DNA of 64,000 nt from Selenomonadaceae bacterium (GTDB lineage Bacteria > Bacillota > Negativicutes > Selenomonadales > Selenomonadaceae). Made by a program: the position numbers and the translations under genes. The stretch lies in contig JAUNIB010000008.1 in the NCBI GenBank assembly GCA_030523645.1, forward strand, positions 1-64,000, given 5' to 3'. Shown here in pieces: positions 1 to 8,004 of the stretch (position 1 is the first letter of the stretch; every line of letters starts with the position of its first letter). The notes beneath the pieces are model-generated. The model had not been told where the DNA came from and did no database searches. It worked only from the letters and a program-made list of their open reading frames with translations.

Positions 1-7
1 TATAAAA

Positions 8-118
8 ACCTTCCCCTCTGGGGAAGGTGTCAGCCGCAGGCTGACGGATGAGTAACCGCTAGTCGGTATAAAGACCTTCCCCTCTGGGGAAGGTGTCAGC
101 CGCAGGCTGACGGATGAG
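8..118. repeat. Two tandem half-units of palindromic repeat family B
   Basis: The same 45-bp unit occurs at 8-52 and 74-118. Each contains a CCTTCCCC/GGGGAAGG palindrome followed by a GTCAGCC/GGCTGAC palindrome and ends in GACGGATGAG. Related units recur at 18325, 28047, 29157, 32835 and 62860. No coding potential is seen. Such GC-rich intergenic palindromes are common in gut Firmicutes, and their role is unknown. Confidence 0.85.
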
Positions 119-172
119 GTCTCTCACAACTCCCCTCACAAGCTCCCCATCCTCTCTACTTACTACCGCAGC

Positions 173-215
173 AAAAAGTCCCCCGAAACCGTCCGAAACG
201 GTTCCGGGGGACTTT
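173..215 (-). terminator. Rho-independent terminator of the chemotaxis receptor gene
   Basis: A 17-bp stem (175-191 with 199-215) has a short loop. In the minus direction it ends in a run of five T. It lies just after the stop codon at 242, so it closes the receptor transcript. Confidence 0.85.
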
Positions 216-241
216 GCTTCCTATGGATTTATTTACGCAGA

Positions 242-2254
242 TCAGACCTTGAAGGACGCTACAGCCTCCTGCAGCTTGTTGGCAAGCTCAGCAAGGCTCT
301 GGCTGGCGGAGGAAATCTCCACCATGGATGCGGTCTGTTCCTCAGTGGCAGCGGAGATGGACTGAGCCTCACCGGCACTGTTATTACTGCTGGACTCGAT
401 GCTCCGTACAGAGGACGCTACCGACTCGCTGCCTTCGGCAACCTCCTTGACTGCTTCGGTAACAACATCAACCTGAGAGCAAAGCTCGGTAACATCAGCA
501 GATATCTTCCGGAAGGTCTCGCCGGCAGCCTGCACAGCTGTCAAACCCTGCGTAACGAGAACGGAACCGCGCTGACCGGCCTCTACAGCCACCTTCATGT
601 CAGCCAGGTTCTTGGTAATCAGCTCGCTGATCTGTTCGGAGCTGGTGCGGGATTCCTCAGCCAGCTTCCTGACTTCCTCGGCAACGACAGCGAAGCCGCG
701 CCCGGCCTCACCGGCTCTGGCAGCCTCAATCGCTGCATTGAGCGCCAGCAGGTTTGTCTGGGAAGCGATGCTGGTAATCATATCGACGATATTATTAATT
801 TGCTGAGAGCCCTGCTCCAGCTTTGTGATGGCGTCCAGAATTTCACTGGAGCCCTCGTTGATTTCATTCATGCGGCTTACAACGCCCTCGATAGCCTCGC
901 GGCCTTCGTTTGCCCGGGCGCTGGTATCAGCTGCCACTCTGGCAATATCGTTGGCGTTCTGAGCGATTTCGCCGGTGGATACGGACATGGTCTGCGCGGT
1001 GGCATTTGCTTCTTTTGCATCGGAAGCCTGAGTAGCCAGACCGCCGGCAATATTGGTGATGGAGTCGGCCACAGTCTGAGCTGCCTGACTGGACTGATAA
1101 GCACTGGCAGTAAGCTCCTCACTTGCCGCAGCTACCTGCTCGGATTCGCTCATTACCGTGGTAATCAGCTTCCGGAGATTTGCCCGCATCTCGTCGAAAT
1201 CCCGGGCCAGCTTACCAATTTCATCATTGCTGTCTACGGTTACACCCTGACGACGAAGGTCGCCGTTGGTAAGTTCCTCACATTCATCACAGAGCTGGAC
1301 GATAGGTCTGGAAATATTGTTGGCGAAGGCAATGATTGCGCCAATAGCCACAATGATAATAACGATGGTTGCACCGGCCATCAGCTTCAGGATGTTGTTC
1401 GCCTGAGCCTTTACCTCATCGAAGGGAGCAGTAGTGACAACATAGAAGTTGCGGCCAGCCAGAGCAGCCGGGCTGATAACTGCCAGCTGATGTACGCCGT
1501 CCGGGGAGGTGTACTCACCGGCGACCTGTTCCTTCTTGCTGGTTGCATCAGCAAAGAGCTTCATGAGCCGCTCATCCATTTCGCCGCCGCCGGGGATTTC
1601 CTTTGTCTTCAGATTCAGCTTGCCCATCTGTTCCGGGTGCTTAGCATAGCCGAGGACAAGGCCATCCTCATCGACGATGTAGCCGTAGCCGGACTCAAAG
1701 AGTTTAACCTCGGAGCTGATTTTGCCGAGGCTGTCGAGGGATACGGTACCGAAGATGATACCGTCGAACTTGCCGTTGTTCATAACAGGAACAGCCAGAA
1801 TAGTGGTGAGCTTACCGGTGCTGGCACCCATGCTGGGAGCAGCCTGATAGGGCTTTCCGCTGGCCTTTACTGCCTTGAAGTAGTCACGGCTGGAGCGGTC
1901 AATGACCTTCTTGGCGGTATTGACGCCCTTACCGTTGGCATCCAGCCAGACCAGAGAATTAACCTCCGGCACGAGAGCTTTTGCCTTAATAAGAGCCTCG
2001 GCCTTCTGCTCCACGGTACCGGTCTTGAACACCGGCAGGATAGCCAGCTCTTCCATGTGGGCCTTTACAAGCGCCATCTCGGATTCGACCCGGACCGCGT
2101 TGCGTTCGCCGGTCTCACAGGCCAGTTCTGTAGCTTCCTTGACAAGAGCATCTGATGCCAGATAGTAGCTGATTGCACCGAGAACCAGTGACGATACCAC
2201 AAACAGCGGCACCAGCATCACCAGCAGTTTTGCACGGACAGATGAAAAACTCAT
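242..2254 (-). CDS. Methyl-accepting chemotaxis protein with dCache sensor
   Basis: Transmembrane chemoreceptor of 670 aa that passes ligand state to CheA/CheW. An N-terminal membrane helix (about residues 7-31) is followed by a large extracytoplasmic region of about 260 residues, typical in size of a double Cache domain. A second helix follows near residue 295-315 ([16 protein letters not shown]). Next come a HAMP segment ([17 protein letters not shown] onward) and a long coiled-coil signalling domain. The conserved hairpin tip is visible ([20 protein letters not shown], then [17 protein letters not shown]). The start is supported by AGGAGGG eight to nine bases upstream (2264-2270). It is monocistronic, with its own promoter and terminator. 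The ligand cannot be told from sequence. Cache domains often bind amino acids or small organic acids. A second receptor of different architecture lies at 34694. Confidence 0.95.
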   Translation of the reverse strand: MSFSSVRAKLLVMLVPLFVVSSLVLGAISYYLASDALVKEATELACETGERNAVRVESEMALVKAHMEELAILPVFKTGTVEQKAEALIKAKALVPEVNSLVWLDANGKGVNTAKKVIDRSSRDYFKAVKASGKPYQAAPSMGASTGKLTTILAVPVMNNGKFDGIIFGTVSLDSLGKISSEVKLFESGYGYIVDEDGLVLGYAKHPEQMGKLNLKTKEIPGGGEMDERLMKLFADATSKKEQVAGEYTSPDGVHQLAVISPAALAGRNFYVVTTAPFDEVKAQANNILKLMAGATIVIIIVAIGAIIAFANNISRPIVQLCDECEELTNGDLRRQGVTVDSNDEIGKLARDFDEMRANLRKLITTVMSESEQVAAASEELTASAYQSSQAAQTVADSITNIAGGLATQASDAKEANATAQTMSVSTGEIAQNANDIARVAADTSARANEGREAIEGVVSRMNEINEGSSEILDAITKLEQGSQQINNIVDMITSIASQTNLLALNAAIEAARAGEAGRGFAVVAEEVRKLAEESRTSSEQISELITKNLADMKVAVEAGQRGSVLVTQGLTAVQAAGETFRKISADVTELCSQVDVVTEAVKEVAEGSESVASSVRSIESSSNNSAGEAQSISAATEEQTASMVEISSASQSLAELANKLQEAVASFKV

Positions 2255-2294
2255 AAAATCTATCCCTCCTAATAAACGATATATATTACAGTTT

Positions 2295-2322
2295 ATTCTA
2301 TCATAAAATGGATAGCGGTCAA
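2295..2322 (-). promoter_or_regulatory. Sigma-70-type promoter of the chemotaxis receptor
   Basis: On the minus strand TTGACC (2317-2322) and TAGAAT (2295-2300) are separated by 16 bp. They lie about 40 bp upstream of the start codon. No sigma-28 box is evident. Confidence 0.6.
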
Positions 2323-2341
2323 CAAAATCAGCGGGGACTTA

Positions 2342-4453
2342 TTATCTATTTGTAAGAATACGGTATGTTTTTGATTCTTCCAGGCTCCTTTTTGCCGGAT
2401 TCTCCACGAAAGAGTACAATCCCTCCGAGCCTGAAATAAAATCAAGCTCCCGGAACACTTCCAAAATCAGCTGCAGTTCCTCGCTGCACACTCCGGTGGA
2501 GCGAACAAGCGACTCATCCACCGCAAACTCTCCGGCGCCTGCAGCCTGAACTGCCTGTCGTGTCAGCTTAAAGACATTTCGCAGCCGCTGAGGAGAAAAC
2601 GCCGATGACGATGAACGGAGCTCGGTGATGACGCACTCCGGTCGATGCTGTCCCTGCCACTCGTTGTCGTTCACAGTAAAAAGGAAGTCAACGGCCGAGC
2701 TGTTTATCAGATCAAGCTGCTCTCCGCCTCGCCAGTAGACCACCCGCGTCCGGCCGGGGAGCCAGAACTGAAGATGTACACCCTCCTGCCCCATGGTGGC
2801 TGTCCGCTCGGCCCGGGCCTCGAATATTCCAAAGACCGGCTTCCTGTTTCCCTCACCGGTAGGCTCCAGCTTCTTCAAATCCTCCAAAATACCCGGACTT
2901 ATCTCCGAGGGCTGCAGTCGGCACTCAGCCTTTATCTTCTTCTGCTTGTCCCTGTCGGTGAGGACTCTCCCGGCATATTCCGTCAGCGCTGCCGTGAAGT
3001 CACCCAGCCTGTCCGCCTCCACCGATACACCAGCAGCCTTGGCATGACCGCCGAAGCGTGAAATATGGGCCGACACCTCCGGGGAGGACAGTGCATCATG
3101 TATATGGAAGCCGTCGATACTTCTGGCGGAGCCTTTTGCCCACCGAACGCCGGTGGTTTTGTCCTCGGTGATTGAGAAAACCACCGCCGGCCGATTGTAT
3201 TTCTCCATGAGTCTGGCCGCTGCCAGTCCGATTATGCCCTCGGCCCAGTCCTCTCCGGCCACTACGATGACATCTCTCTGGGCTGCCGGCACTGCCCCCA
3301 GCGATTCCTCCTGCTCCAGCTCAGCTTCCGCCTGCGCCGTAAGCTGCTTTGTGAGATTCTGCCGTTCCAGATTGTAGTCCTGCAGCTTTCCGGCAAGTCT
3401 GGCCAGAGCAAAGGAATCCGTTTCCAGCAGCAGCTCCACCACCGTCCCTGCATCGGCCACACGACCGGCAGCATTGATGAGAGGAGCCAGCCGGAAACCA
3501 ACATCCTCGGTTGTGACTTCCCATACCGCCTGTCCCTCGGAAAACACATCTTCTCCTGTAGAATTTTGAGGCTGGATTTTCTTAATCCGGGCCGCTTCCA
3601 AAATAGCTCTCAGACCCTTTATCTCCGTCTGCCCCAGCAGCTCCAGGCCACGCTTTACAATGCGGCGGTTTTCGTCCAGCAGGGGCATTACATCCGCACA
3701 GGCACCGAGGGCCGCCAGCTCCATGTCGATTTCATAGGGTGTGCCATCCGGCAGGGGAGCCATCATCTCCGTCAGCAGCTCTGCCAGCTTGAAGGCCACC
3801 TCCGCACCGCAGATTTCCTCCCACGGATACGCCGCGCCGCCGTGATGACAATGAGGGTTTACCACCGCTATCGCTTTAGGAATGAGTTCCGTTCCCGACT
3901 CGTCCTTATCCGGCAGATGATGGTCGGTAACAACGAACTCCATTCCCAGCTCTGCCGACATTGAGGCAATAAGCTCCATCGACTTTATGCCGCAGTCCAC
4001 CGTCACAACAAGCCGGGTTCCCTCAGCCGCAATCTTCCGTAGAGCCGCCTCATTGAGACCGTATCCCTCTCGGAAACGATTGGGTACGTACCAGGTAATA
4101 TTTTCCTCTTTGCCCCCCAGCCGACGCAAGGTCCGGACAAGAATCGTCACGGAGGTAACGCCGTCCACATCGTAGTCACCGTATATGCAGACCTTCTCTC
4201 CCCGCTCTATGGCTACCGCGATTCGCTCCGCCGCCGCCATAGAGTCGGAGAGCAGTCGCGGCGAATACAGCTCCTGTTTTTCCAGCGGATTGAGAAATTT
4301 CTCCGCCGCCTCTGCCTCGGTAATGCCCCGACGATACAGCAAACCGGCCAAGAATTCCGATATTCCTGCCGCCCGGGCCAGCTCCTTTATCGGCTCCATG
4401 CAGTCGCTGCCGTCAGCTGCGAACTCCCAAATTGACCTTTCCCTGTTTATCAT
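2342..4453 (-). CDS. recJ: Single-stranded-DNA-specific exonuclease RecJ
   Basis: 5'-to-3' single-strand exonuclease of the DHH superfamily, used in recombinational and mismatch repair. The motifs follow in order: DYDVDG, VVTVDCGI, the metal-binding VTDHHL, and the DHHA1-side NAAGRVADA. A C-terminal OB-like and extra domain region brings the protein to about 703 aa, longer than the roughly 570-aa minimum but usual for Firmicutes RecJ. The frame is open upstream to 4549. I choose the ATG at 4453 because AAGGAGC sits six to seven bases before it, while 4549 has no ribosome site and would overlap the kinase gene. The gene follows the kinase on the same strand with a gap of about 60 bp and may be co-transcribed with it. 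Confidence 0.93.
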   Translation of the reverse strand: MINRERSIWEFAADGSDCMEPIKELARAAGISEFLAGLLYRRGITEAEAAEKFLNPLEKQELYSPRLLSDSMAAAERIAVAIERGEKVCIYGDYDVDGVTSVTILVRTLRRLGGKEENITWYVPNRFREGYGLNEAALRKIAAEGTRLVVTVDCGIKSMELIASMSAELGMEFVVTDHHLPDKDESGTELIPKAIAVVNPHCHHGGAAYPWEEICGAEVAFKLAELLTEMMAPLPDGTPYEIDMELAALGACADVMPLLDENRRIVKRGLELLGQTEIKGLRAILEAARIKKIQPQNSTGEDVFSEGQAVWEVTTEDVGFRLAPLINAAGRVADAGTVVELLLETDSFALARLAGKLQDYNLERQNLTKQLTAQAEAELEQEESLGAVPAAQRDVIVVAGEDWAEGIIGLAAARLMEKYNRPAVVFSITEDKTTGVRWAKGSARSIDGFHIHDALSSPEVSAHISRFGGHAKAAGVSVEADRLGDFTAALTEYAGRVLTDRDKQKKIKAECRLQPSEISPGILEDLKKLEPTGEGNRKPVFGIFEARAERTATMGQEGVHLQFWLPGRTRVVYWRGGEQLDLINSSAVDFLFTVNDNEWQGQHRPECVITELRSSSSAFSPQRLRNVFKLTRQAVQAAGAGEFAVDESLVRSTGVCSEELQLILEVFRELDFISGSEGLYSFVENPAKRSLEESKTYRILTNR

Positions 4454-4512
4454 AAAACGCTCCTTATCGCTCATACTACCAAGGACAATGACGTGTTTAC
4501 TACCATCATCTT

Positions 4513-5940
4513 CTACATATCCGCCCAATTTCGCTTCCGCACATCCCATTTAGGGAAATAAAAGCCAAACCCGTAGTTTTCTTTTAGAGTCAGATGCTCC
4601 GGCAGATTTTTCAGCCCTATATGGATATGCGCCATGTAATCTCGTACATTATCATGGCACAATCCACCAACCGGCAGCCGGAAGCTGCAGCTCCCCCCCG
4701 GTGCAACGGCACCACTGGTCAGCGTCCATGTCTTCTTCGTCGTATCGCTTTTATACTCCGCCTCTATCTGCGGATGCTCCCAGATTATCTTGCTGTTGTT
4801 CACCAGCCGCAGCTCTATCTCCCATCCATCCGGGAAATAGACAGCGAAATCTCCCACCGGAGAGATTTTCGGCCCTCGCCGCCAACTGCTAACCTCATCA
4901 GCCGATAAAAAATAATTCAAGCCTGTCAGTTCCTGCCCATTCACATACAGTTTTCCATCCATATAATTGTCAAGCACAGAATCCCTTGCATGGCTTTGGT
5001 AATCCTCTCTCAGCTGCTTCACCTGTTGCTGCAGACTTTCTACGTTAGTTTCATTGGCAGTTTCATTGGACTTTTGCTTGTCTTCTGTCACCTTGCTATC
5101 CTGCTGTCGGCTTTCCACCTTCACCTCACTAGGTTTGTTCTCAGCCGTGTCTTTCTCCTCCGACCGTGGGAAAAGAATCAGCGCCGCCGCACACAATGAC
5201 ACCACCAAAGCCGCTATCATATAGTTGCGGACATTCCCCTTGCTCTGCAGTGCCGCCAGAAGCTCTCCGGCAGATTGATAACGGGCAGCAGGGTCGAGAC
5301 AGCAGCACTTATCCAGCACGGCACTCAGGCTCCCGGGCTCCTGACCAAGCAACTCGCCCATTGTCTTGCCCAGCGCATAGACATCGCTTCTCGCATCAGT
5401 CCGGCCGAACCCATACTGCTCCGGCGGAGCATAACCCCTTGTGCCCAGCAGGCGAGTATCCTGCTCCTTCGGCTCCGACTCCTTCTCTTCATCCGCTAAT
5501 CGGGCCGCACCGAAATCTATAAGCTTCACCCGGCCATCTGACTGCAGTATTATATTGGAAGGTTTAATATCGCGATGCAGAATCCCCGCTCTATGCAGCA
5601 GCTCCAGAGCCTGAGCCAGCTGCACAAAGATTTTCCTTACCTGCGGAGCCGACAGCTTCCCCTCGGTGAGCAGCACTTCGGCCAGCGTCTTTCCGCTGAC
5701 ATATTCCTCCACCACAATCAGCCGGTCATCGCTGTCAGCAATGAAATGAATCTCCGGCCAATACAAAGGTGGTAGTTCTTTCAGGCGCTTCATCAGCGCA
5801 GCGTCCTGCCGGAAATTCCGCCAGATACAGGGACGGCCTGCCGCATCACGAACCAGCCAAACTTCACCCTCGACTCCCTGCTTAAGCTGCTGCAGCTTCT
5901 CATACTGCTCTGCCAGGAAATCCTCAACGAAAGCGTCCAT
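4513..5940 (-). CDS. Membrane-anchored Ser/Thr protein kinase
   Basis: Hanks-type kinase of about 475 aa. The catalytic loop HRDIKPSN, the magnesium-binding DFG (LIDFGAAR) and the APPE activation-segment end are all present. At the beta-3 position, where the ATP-binding lysine normally lies, the sequence reads CIWRNF, so an arginine may replace the lysine. A single membrane helix (YMIAALVVSLCAAALILF) follows the kinase domain. Then comes a charged linker with a coiled coil and an extracytoplasmic region of about 150 residues that I do not recognise. The start at 5940 is chosen over 5973 because AAGGGGGG lies five bases upstream. The gene is divergent from a helix-turn-helix gene at 6019, with only 78 bp between them. 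The kinase is likely a surface sensor. Its substrate is unknown. Confidence 0.85.
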   Translation of the reverse strand: MDAFVEDFLAEQYEKLQQLKQGVEGEVWLVRDAAGRPCIWRNFRQDAALMKRLKELPPLYWPEIHFIADSDDRLIVVEEYVSGKTLAEVLLTEGKLSAPQVRKIFVQLAQALELLHRAGILHRDIKPSNIILQSDGRVKLIDFGAARLADEEKESEPKEQDTRLLGTRGYAPPEQYGFGRTDARSDVYALGKTMGELLGQEPGSLSAVLDKCCCLDPAARYQSAGELLAALQSKGNVRNYMIAALVVSLCAAALILFPRSEEKDTAENKPSEVKVESRQQDSKVTEDKQKSNETANETNVESLQQQVKQLREDYQSHARDSVLDNYMDGKLYVNGQELTGLNYFLSADEVSSWRRGPKISPVGDFAVYFPDGWEIELRLVNNSKIIWEHPQIEAEYKSDTTKKTWTLTSGAVAPGGSCSFRLPVGGLCHDNVRDYMAHIHIGLKNLPEHLTLKENYGFGFYFPKWDVRKRNWADM

Positions 5941-5951
5941 CACTACCCCCC

Positions 5952-5981
5952 TTGCCACATTTTCTTCTTTCATGCTATCAT
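5952..5981 (+). promoter_or_regulatory. Possible promoter of the helix-turn-helix gene
   Basis: TTGCCA (5952-5957) and TATCAT (5976-5981) are spaced 18 bp apart in the 78-bp space between the divergent kinase and helix-turn-helix genes. A minus-strand promoter for the kinase must lie in the same space, so joint control is plausible. Confidence 0.45.
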
Positions 5982-6018
5982 AACTTTATTATCTTAGCAC
6001 CCGCAGGAGACAATGACA

Positions 6019-6447
6019 ATGGAAAAAGACACGGCTGAAATAGCCCACGAAATAAAAAACGCCAAATCCCCGGAGGCTCTGCTCCAAGACCCGGAAAACA
6101 GTCTGCCCCCCATGACTCTGGCTGAGTACCTCACCCAACTCCTCGACGAGCGGAAAATGACGAGATCTCAAATGGCCCGGGCGGCCAGCATAAAGGATAC
6201 CTACTGCTGTCATCTGGTGGACGGCAGGAAGAAATCCACATCCCGGCCAAAGCTGCTGGCCATCGCCGTCGGCCTCTCCCTCTCGGAAAAGGAGACCCAA
6301 AGACTCCTCTACTACGGTGGCCACCCCCCACTCTACCCCAGAGCCGATTGGGACAAAATCATCCTCTATGCGCTCCAGCACCATCTTTCGGTCATTGATA
6401 CAAACATAATGCTAATCAAGCTGAACCTCCAGCCATACCTCGAATGA
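6019..6447 (+). CDS. Helix-turn-helix protein paired with the Ser/Thr kinase
   Basis: Protein of about 142 aa, soluble, with no signal peptide. Residues about 33-85 (TLAEYLTQLLDERKMTRSQM onward, then HLVDGRKKSTSRPKLLAIA) fit a Cro/C1-type helix-turn-helix fold. The remaining C-terminal half (PRADWDKIILYALQHHLS) is unassigned. AGGAG at 6005-6009 favours the second ATG (6019) over that at 6013. From the divergent arrangement I infer that it is a DNA-binding partner, possibly a target of the kinase. Ser and Thr residues are available but no phosphosite is evident. The gene ends before a clear terminator. Confidence 0.7.
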   Translation: MEKDTAEIAHEIKNAKSPEALLQDPENSLPPMTLAEYLTQLLDERKMTRSQMARAASIKDTYCCHLVDGRKKSTSRPKLLAIAVGLSLSEKETQRLLYYGGHPPLYPRADWDKIILYALQHHLSVIDTNIMLIKLNLQPYLE

Positions 6448-6468
6448 ATGTTAAATCACACCACGCAC

Positions 6469-6509
6469 AAAGGGCCGTTTGCTCATCTTGAACTAACGGC
6501 CCCTTTTTT
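6469..6509 (+). terminator. Terminator of the helix-turn-helix gene
   Basis: The stem GGGCCGTT/AACGGCCC (6472-6479 with 6495-6502) is followed by six T. It lies 25 bp after the stop codon of the plus-strand gene. Confidence 0.8.
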
Positions 6510-6543
6510 ATTACTTATATTGTTCAGGCTGCTTTTCGCAGTA

Positions 6544-7482
6544 TCATTCGCTGCTCGTTTTCATAATATCTCCCCAATAAAAACATTCCCCTTCTTCATC
6601 CAGCATATAATCTGTCCATCCATTCTCATTATTAGCCGCAAATTGACGCAGCTTAGATGCGGTTCCTTCATCCTTATCGACGCCGTATCCATTTTCATAG
6701 CAATAGGCCAGACGATATTGCGCTTCTGCAAGATTTTGGTCAGCCGCCAATCGATACCACTTGGCCGCCTCATCATAACTCTTCCTTGTCCCGAGTCCCT
6801 TTTCAAAGGCTTCTCCCAGTAAAAACTCTGACAATGGCTCTCCTGTTTTTGCCAAAATCTTTAATCTCACAAACGACCACTCTGTTTCCTTATCTCTCAG
6901 TTCTCTCTCCAAATCAAGCACACGGCGCAAAGAACTGTGATCTCCCTTTACTGCATTTATACGGTATAGCTCAAGTGCCTTATAAACACTCTGTCCTACA
7001 CCCTCACCACGCTCTATGCACCCTGCAAGGTACCATCTGGCAGATTTGCTGCCCCGTTTTTCAGCCATGTCAAACAGCTTTACTGCATTGGCAGGGTTTT
7101 TCTCTACTTCACAGCCTGTCAGGTACAGCACCCCCAGCTTCACCATAGCTGTGACACTGCCTCGCGTCACAGCCTGCTCCAGACATCGAATTCCCCTTAC
7201 TATATCTTTCTCTGTTCCGTGCGCTTTGCAATAGCACCAGCCAGTTTTCGCCAAAGCTCCTGTATCACCTGCGTGCGTAGCCTTCTGGTACCAGGCAAAC
7301 GCCTCCCGATACATTTCTTCATCTGCCATCCAATAATATATATCGCCAAGCAGGCACATTGCCTCTGTATTGCCCTGCTCGGCAGAATGTAAAAGAAGTT
7401 CTTCTGCCTCTTTCAAGCAGTCGCCTGTACCATCATTCTGCATTGCGTACTGCAATAGCCGTTTTGCCTCTTTTATAGACAT
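6544..7482 (-). CDS. Sel1-like (TPR-type) repeat protein
   Basis: Protein of 312 aa built of Sel1-like helical repeats. Repeat signatures include AEQGNTEAMCLLGDIYY, GDTGALAKTGWCYCKAHG, GSVTAMVKLGVLYLTGC, GSKSARWYLAGCIERGEGV and NLAEAQYRLAYCYENGYGV. No signal peptide or membrane segment is seen, so it is probably a cytoplasmic protein-protein interaction scaffold. The best ribosome site (AAGGAG) is 17 bases before the ATG, which is unusually far, and no better in-frame start exists. It lies 32 bp downstream of the XRE gene at 7515 on the same strand, so the two form a small operon. The partner is unknown. The setting suggests a link to the GTPase island. Confidence 0.85.
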   Translation of the reverse strand: MSIKEAKRLLQYAMQNDGTGDCLKEAEELLLHSAEQGNTEAMCLLGDIYYWMADEEMYREAFAWYQKATHAGDTGALAKTGWCYCKAHGTEKDIVRGIRCLEQAVTRGSVTAMVKLGVLYLTGCEVEKNPANAVKLFDMAEKRGSKSARWYLAGCIERGEGVGQSVYKALELYRINAVKGDHSSLRRVLDLERELRDKETEWSFVRLKILAKTGEPLSEFLLGEAFEKGLGTRKSYDEAAKWYRLAADQNLAEAQYRLAYCYENGYGVDKDEGTASKLRQFAANNENGWTDYMLDEEGECFYWGDIMKTSSE

Positions 7483-7514
7483 AACCGAATAATTTCGTTC
7501 TCCTTAAAACGCAT

Positions 7515-7778
7515 TTACCACATATTCTTATCAGCATCCGAGAACCGCAAAAACTCCATCGGCTCCACATCCATAGTTTCTGCCAAAATGAACAGCATAT
7601 CTATAGACAGATGGTCATTGTAGTCGCCGCGCTCAATCCTGCTCAGTGTGCTGGGACTGATATTTGCCGCTTTGGCCAAATCTGTCTGACTCATTTTCTT
7701 GATTGTGCGGTAGTAAGCGAGCTTTGCACCTATCTGACGAAACATCATTTCCCGTCTGTTATTCACGAGCCACCCCAT
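7515..7778 (-). CDS. XRE-family transcriptional regulator (paralogue 1)
   Basis: Small regulator of 87 aa, essentially one Cro/C1-type helix-turn-helix. IGAKLAYYRTIKKMSQTDLA, then the recognition helix region NISPSTLSRIERGDYND, then LSIDMLFILAETMDVEP. It is clearly paralogous to the regulator at 14105: both begin MG, share RQ(I/L)GAK(L/I)AY, S.LSRIE/STVSKIE, YND.LSI.ML, and end F.D..K.MW. The AAAGGAG ribosome site directly abuts the ATG, so a GTG four codons later is an alternative start. Upstream lie a 35-bp palindrome and a terminator that recur at 13.9 and 14.5 kb. I infer that this protein or its paralogue binds those palindromes. Confidence 0.85.
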   Translation of the reverse strand: MGWLVNNRREMMFRQIGAKLAYYRTIKKMSQTDLAKAANISPSTLSRIERGDYNDHLSIDMLFILAETMDVEPMEFLRFSDADKNMW

Positions 7779-7828
7779 CTCCTTTCACTACCTATAGATA
7801 TTATTCGCCAAAACCAGGCAAAATCATT

Positions 7829-7863
7829 TGTGAAAACTCTTACTACCTGTCCCAGTTTTCACA
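7829..7863 (-). promoter_or_regulatory. Palindromic operator candidate, module A
   Basis: A perfect 10-bp inverted repeat TGTGAAAACT (7829-7838) and AGTTTTCACA (7854-7863) is separated by 15 bp. It lies about 50 bp upstream of the XRE1 start. Copies with the same 35-bp geometry lie at 13898-13932 and 14538-14572. No convincing -35/-10 pair could be assigned downstream. Confidence 0.6.
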
Positions 7864-7879
7864 TCCCTTTAATATCATA

Positions 7880-7914
7880 CAAAAATCCCGGCAGGCTTTG
7901 TTGTCCTGCCGGGA
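7880..7914 (-). terminator. Terminator of the GTPase operon (module A)
   Basis: The stem TCCCGGCAGG/CCTGCCGGGA (7886-7895 with 7905-7914) is followed, on the minus strand, by five T. It lies 90 bp after the stop of the GTPase gene at 8005. The same hairpin recurs at 13947 and 14588. Confidence 0.85.
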
Positions 7915-8004
7915 CAAAATCATACAAATTGTTTGAACTACAGCCGAGGCAATCACCACCCCGCTTTATGTCAGCGGTGCGCCACCATTGACGCAGTTAT
8001 AACT

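Noticed and set aside
1-118. Possible start of a CRISPR array because of two similar units
   Set aside because: Only two units, each itself made of two palindromes, with no spacer series and no cas genes. Related units are dispersed in other gaps.
800-2155. Long plus-strand open frame (451 codons) opposite the first chemotaxis receptor
   Set aside because: It lies wholly antisense to a well-supported gene, has no ribosome site and no recognisable domain. It arises from the codon bias of the real gene.
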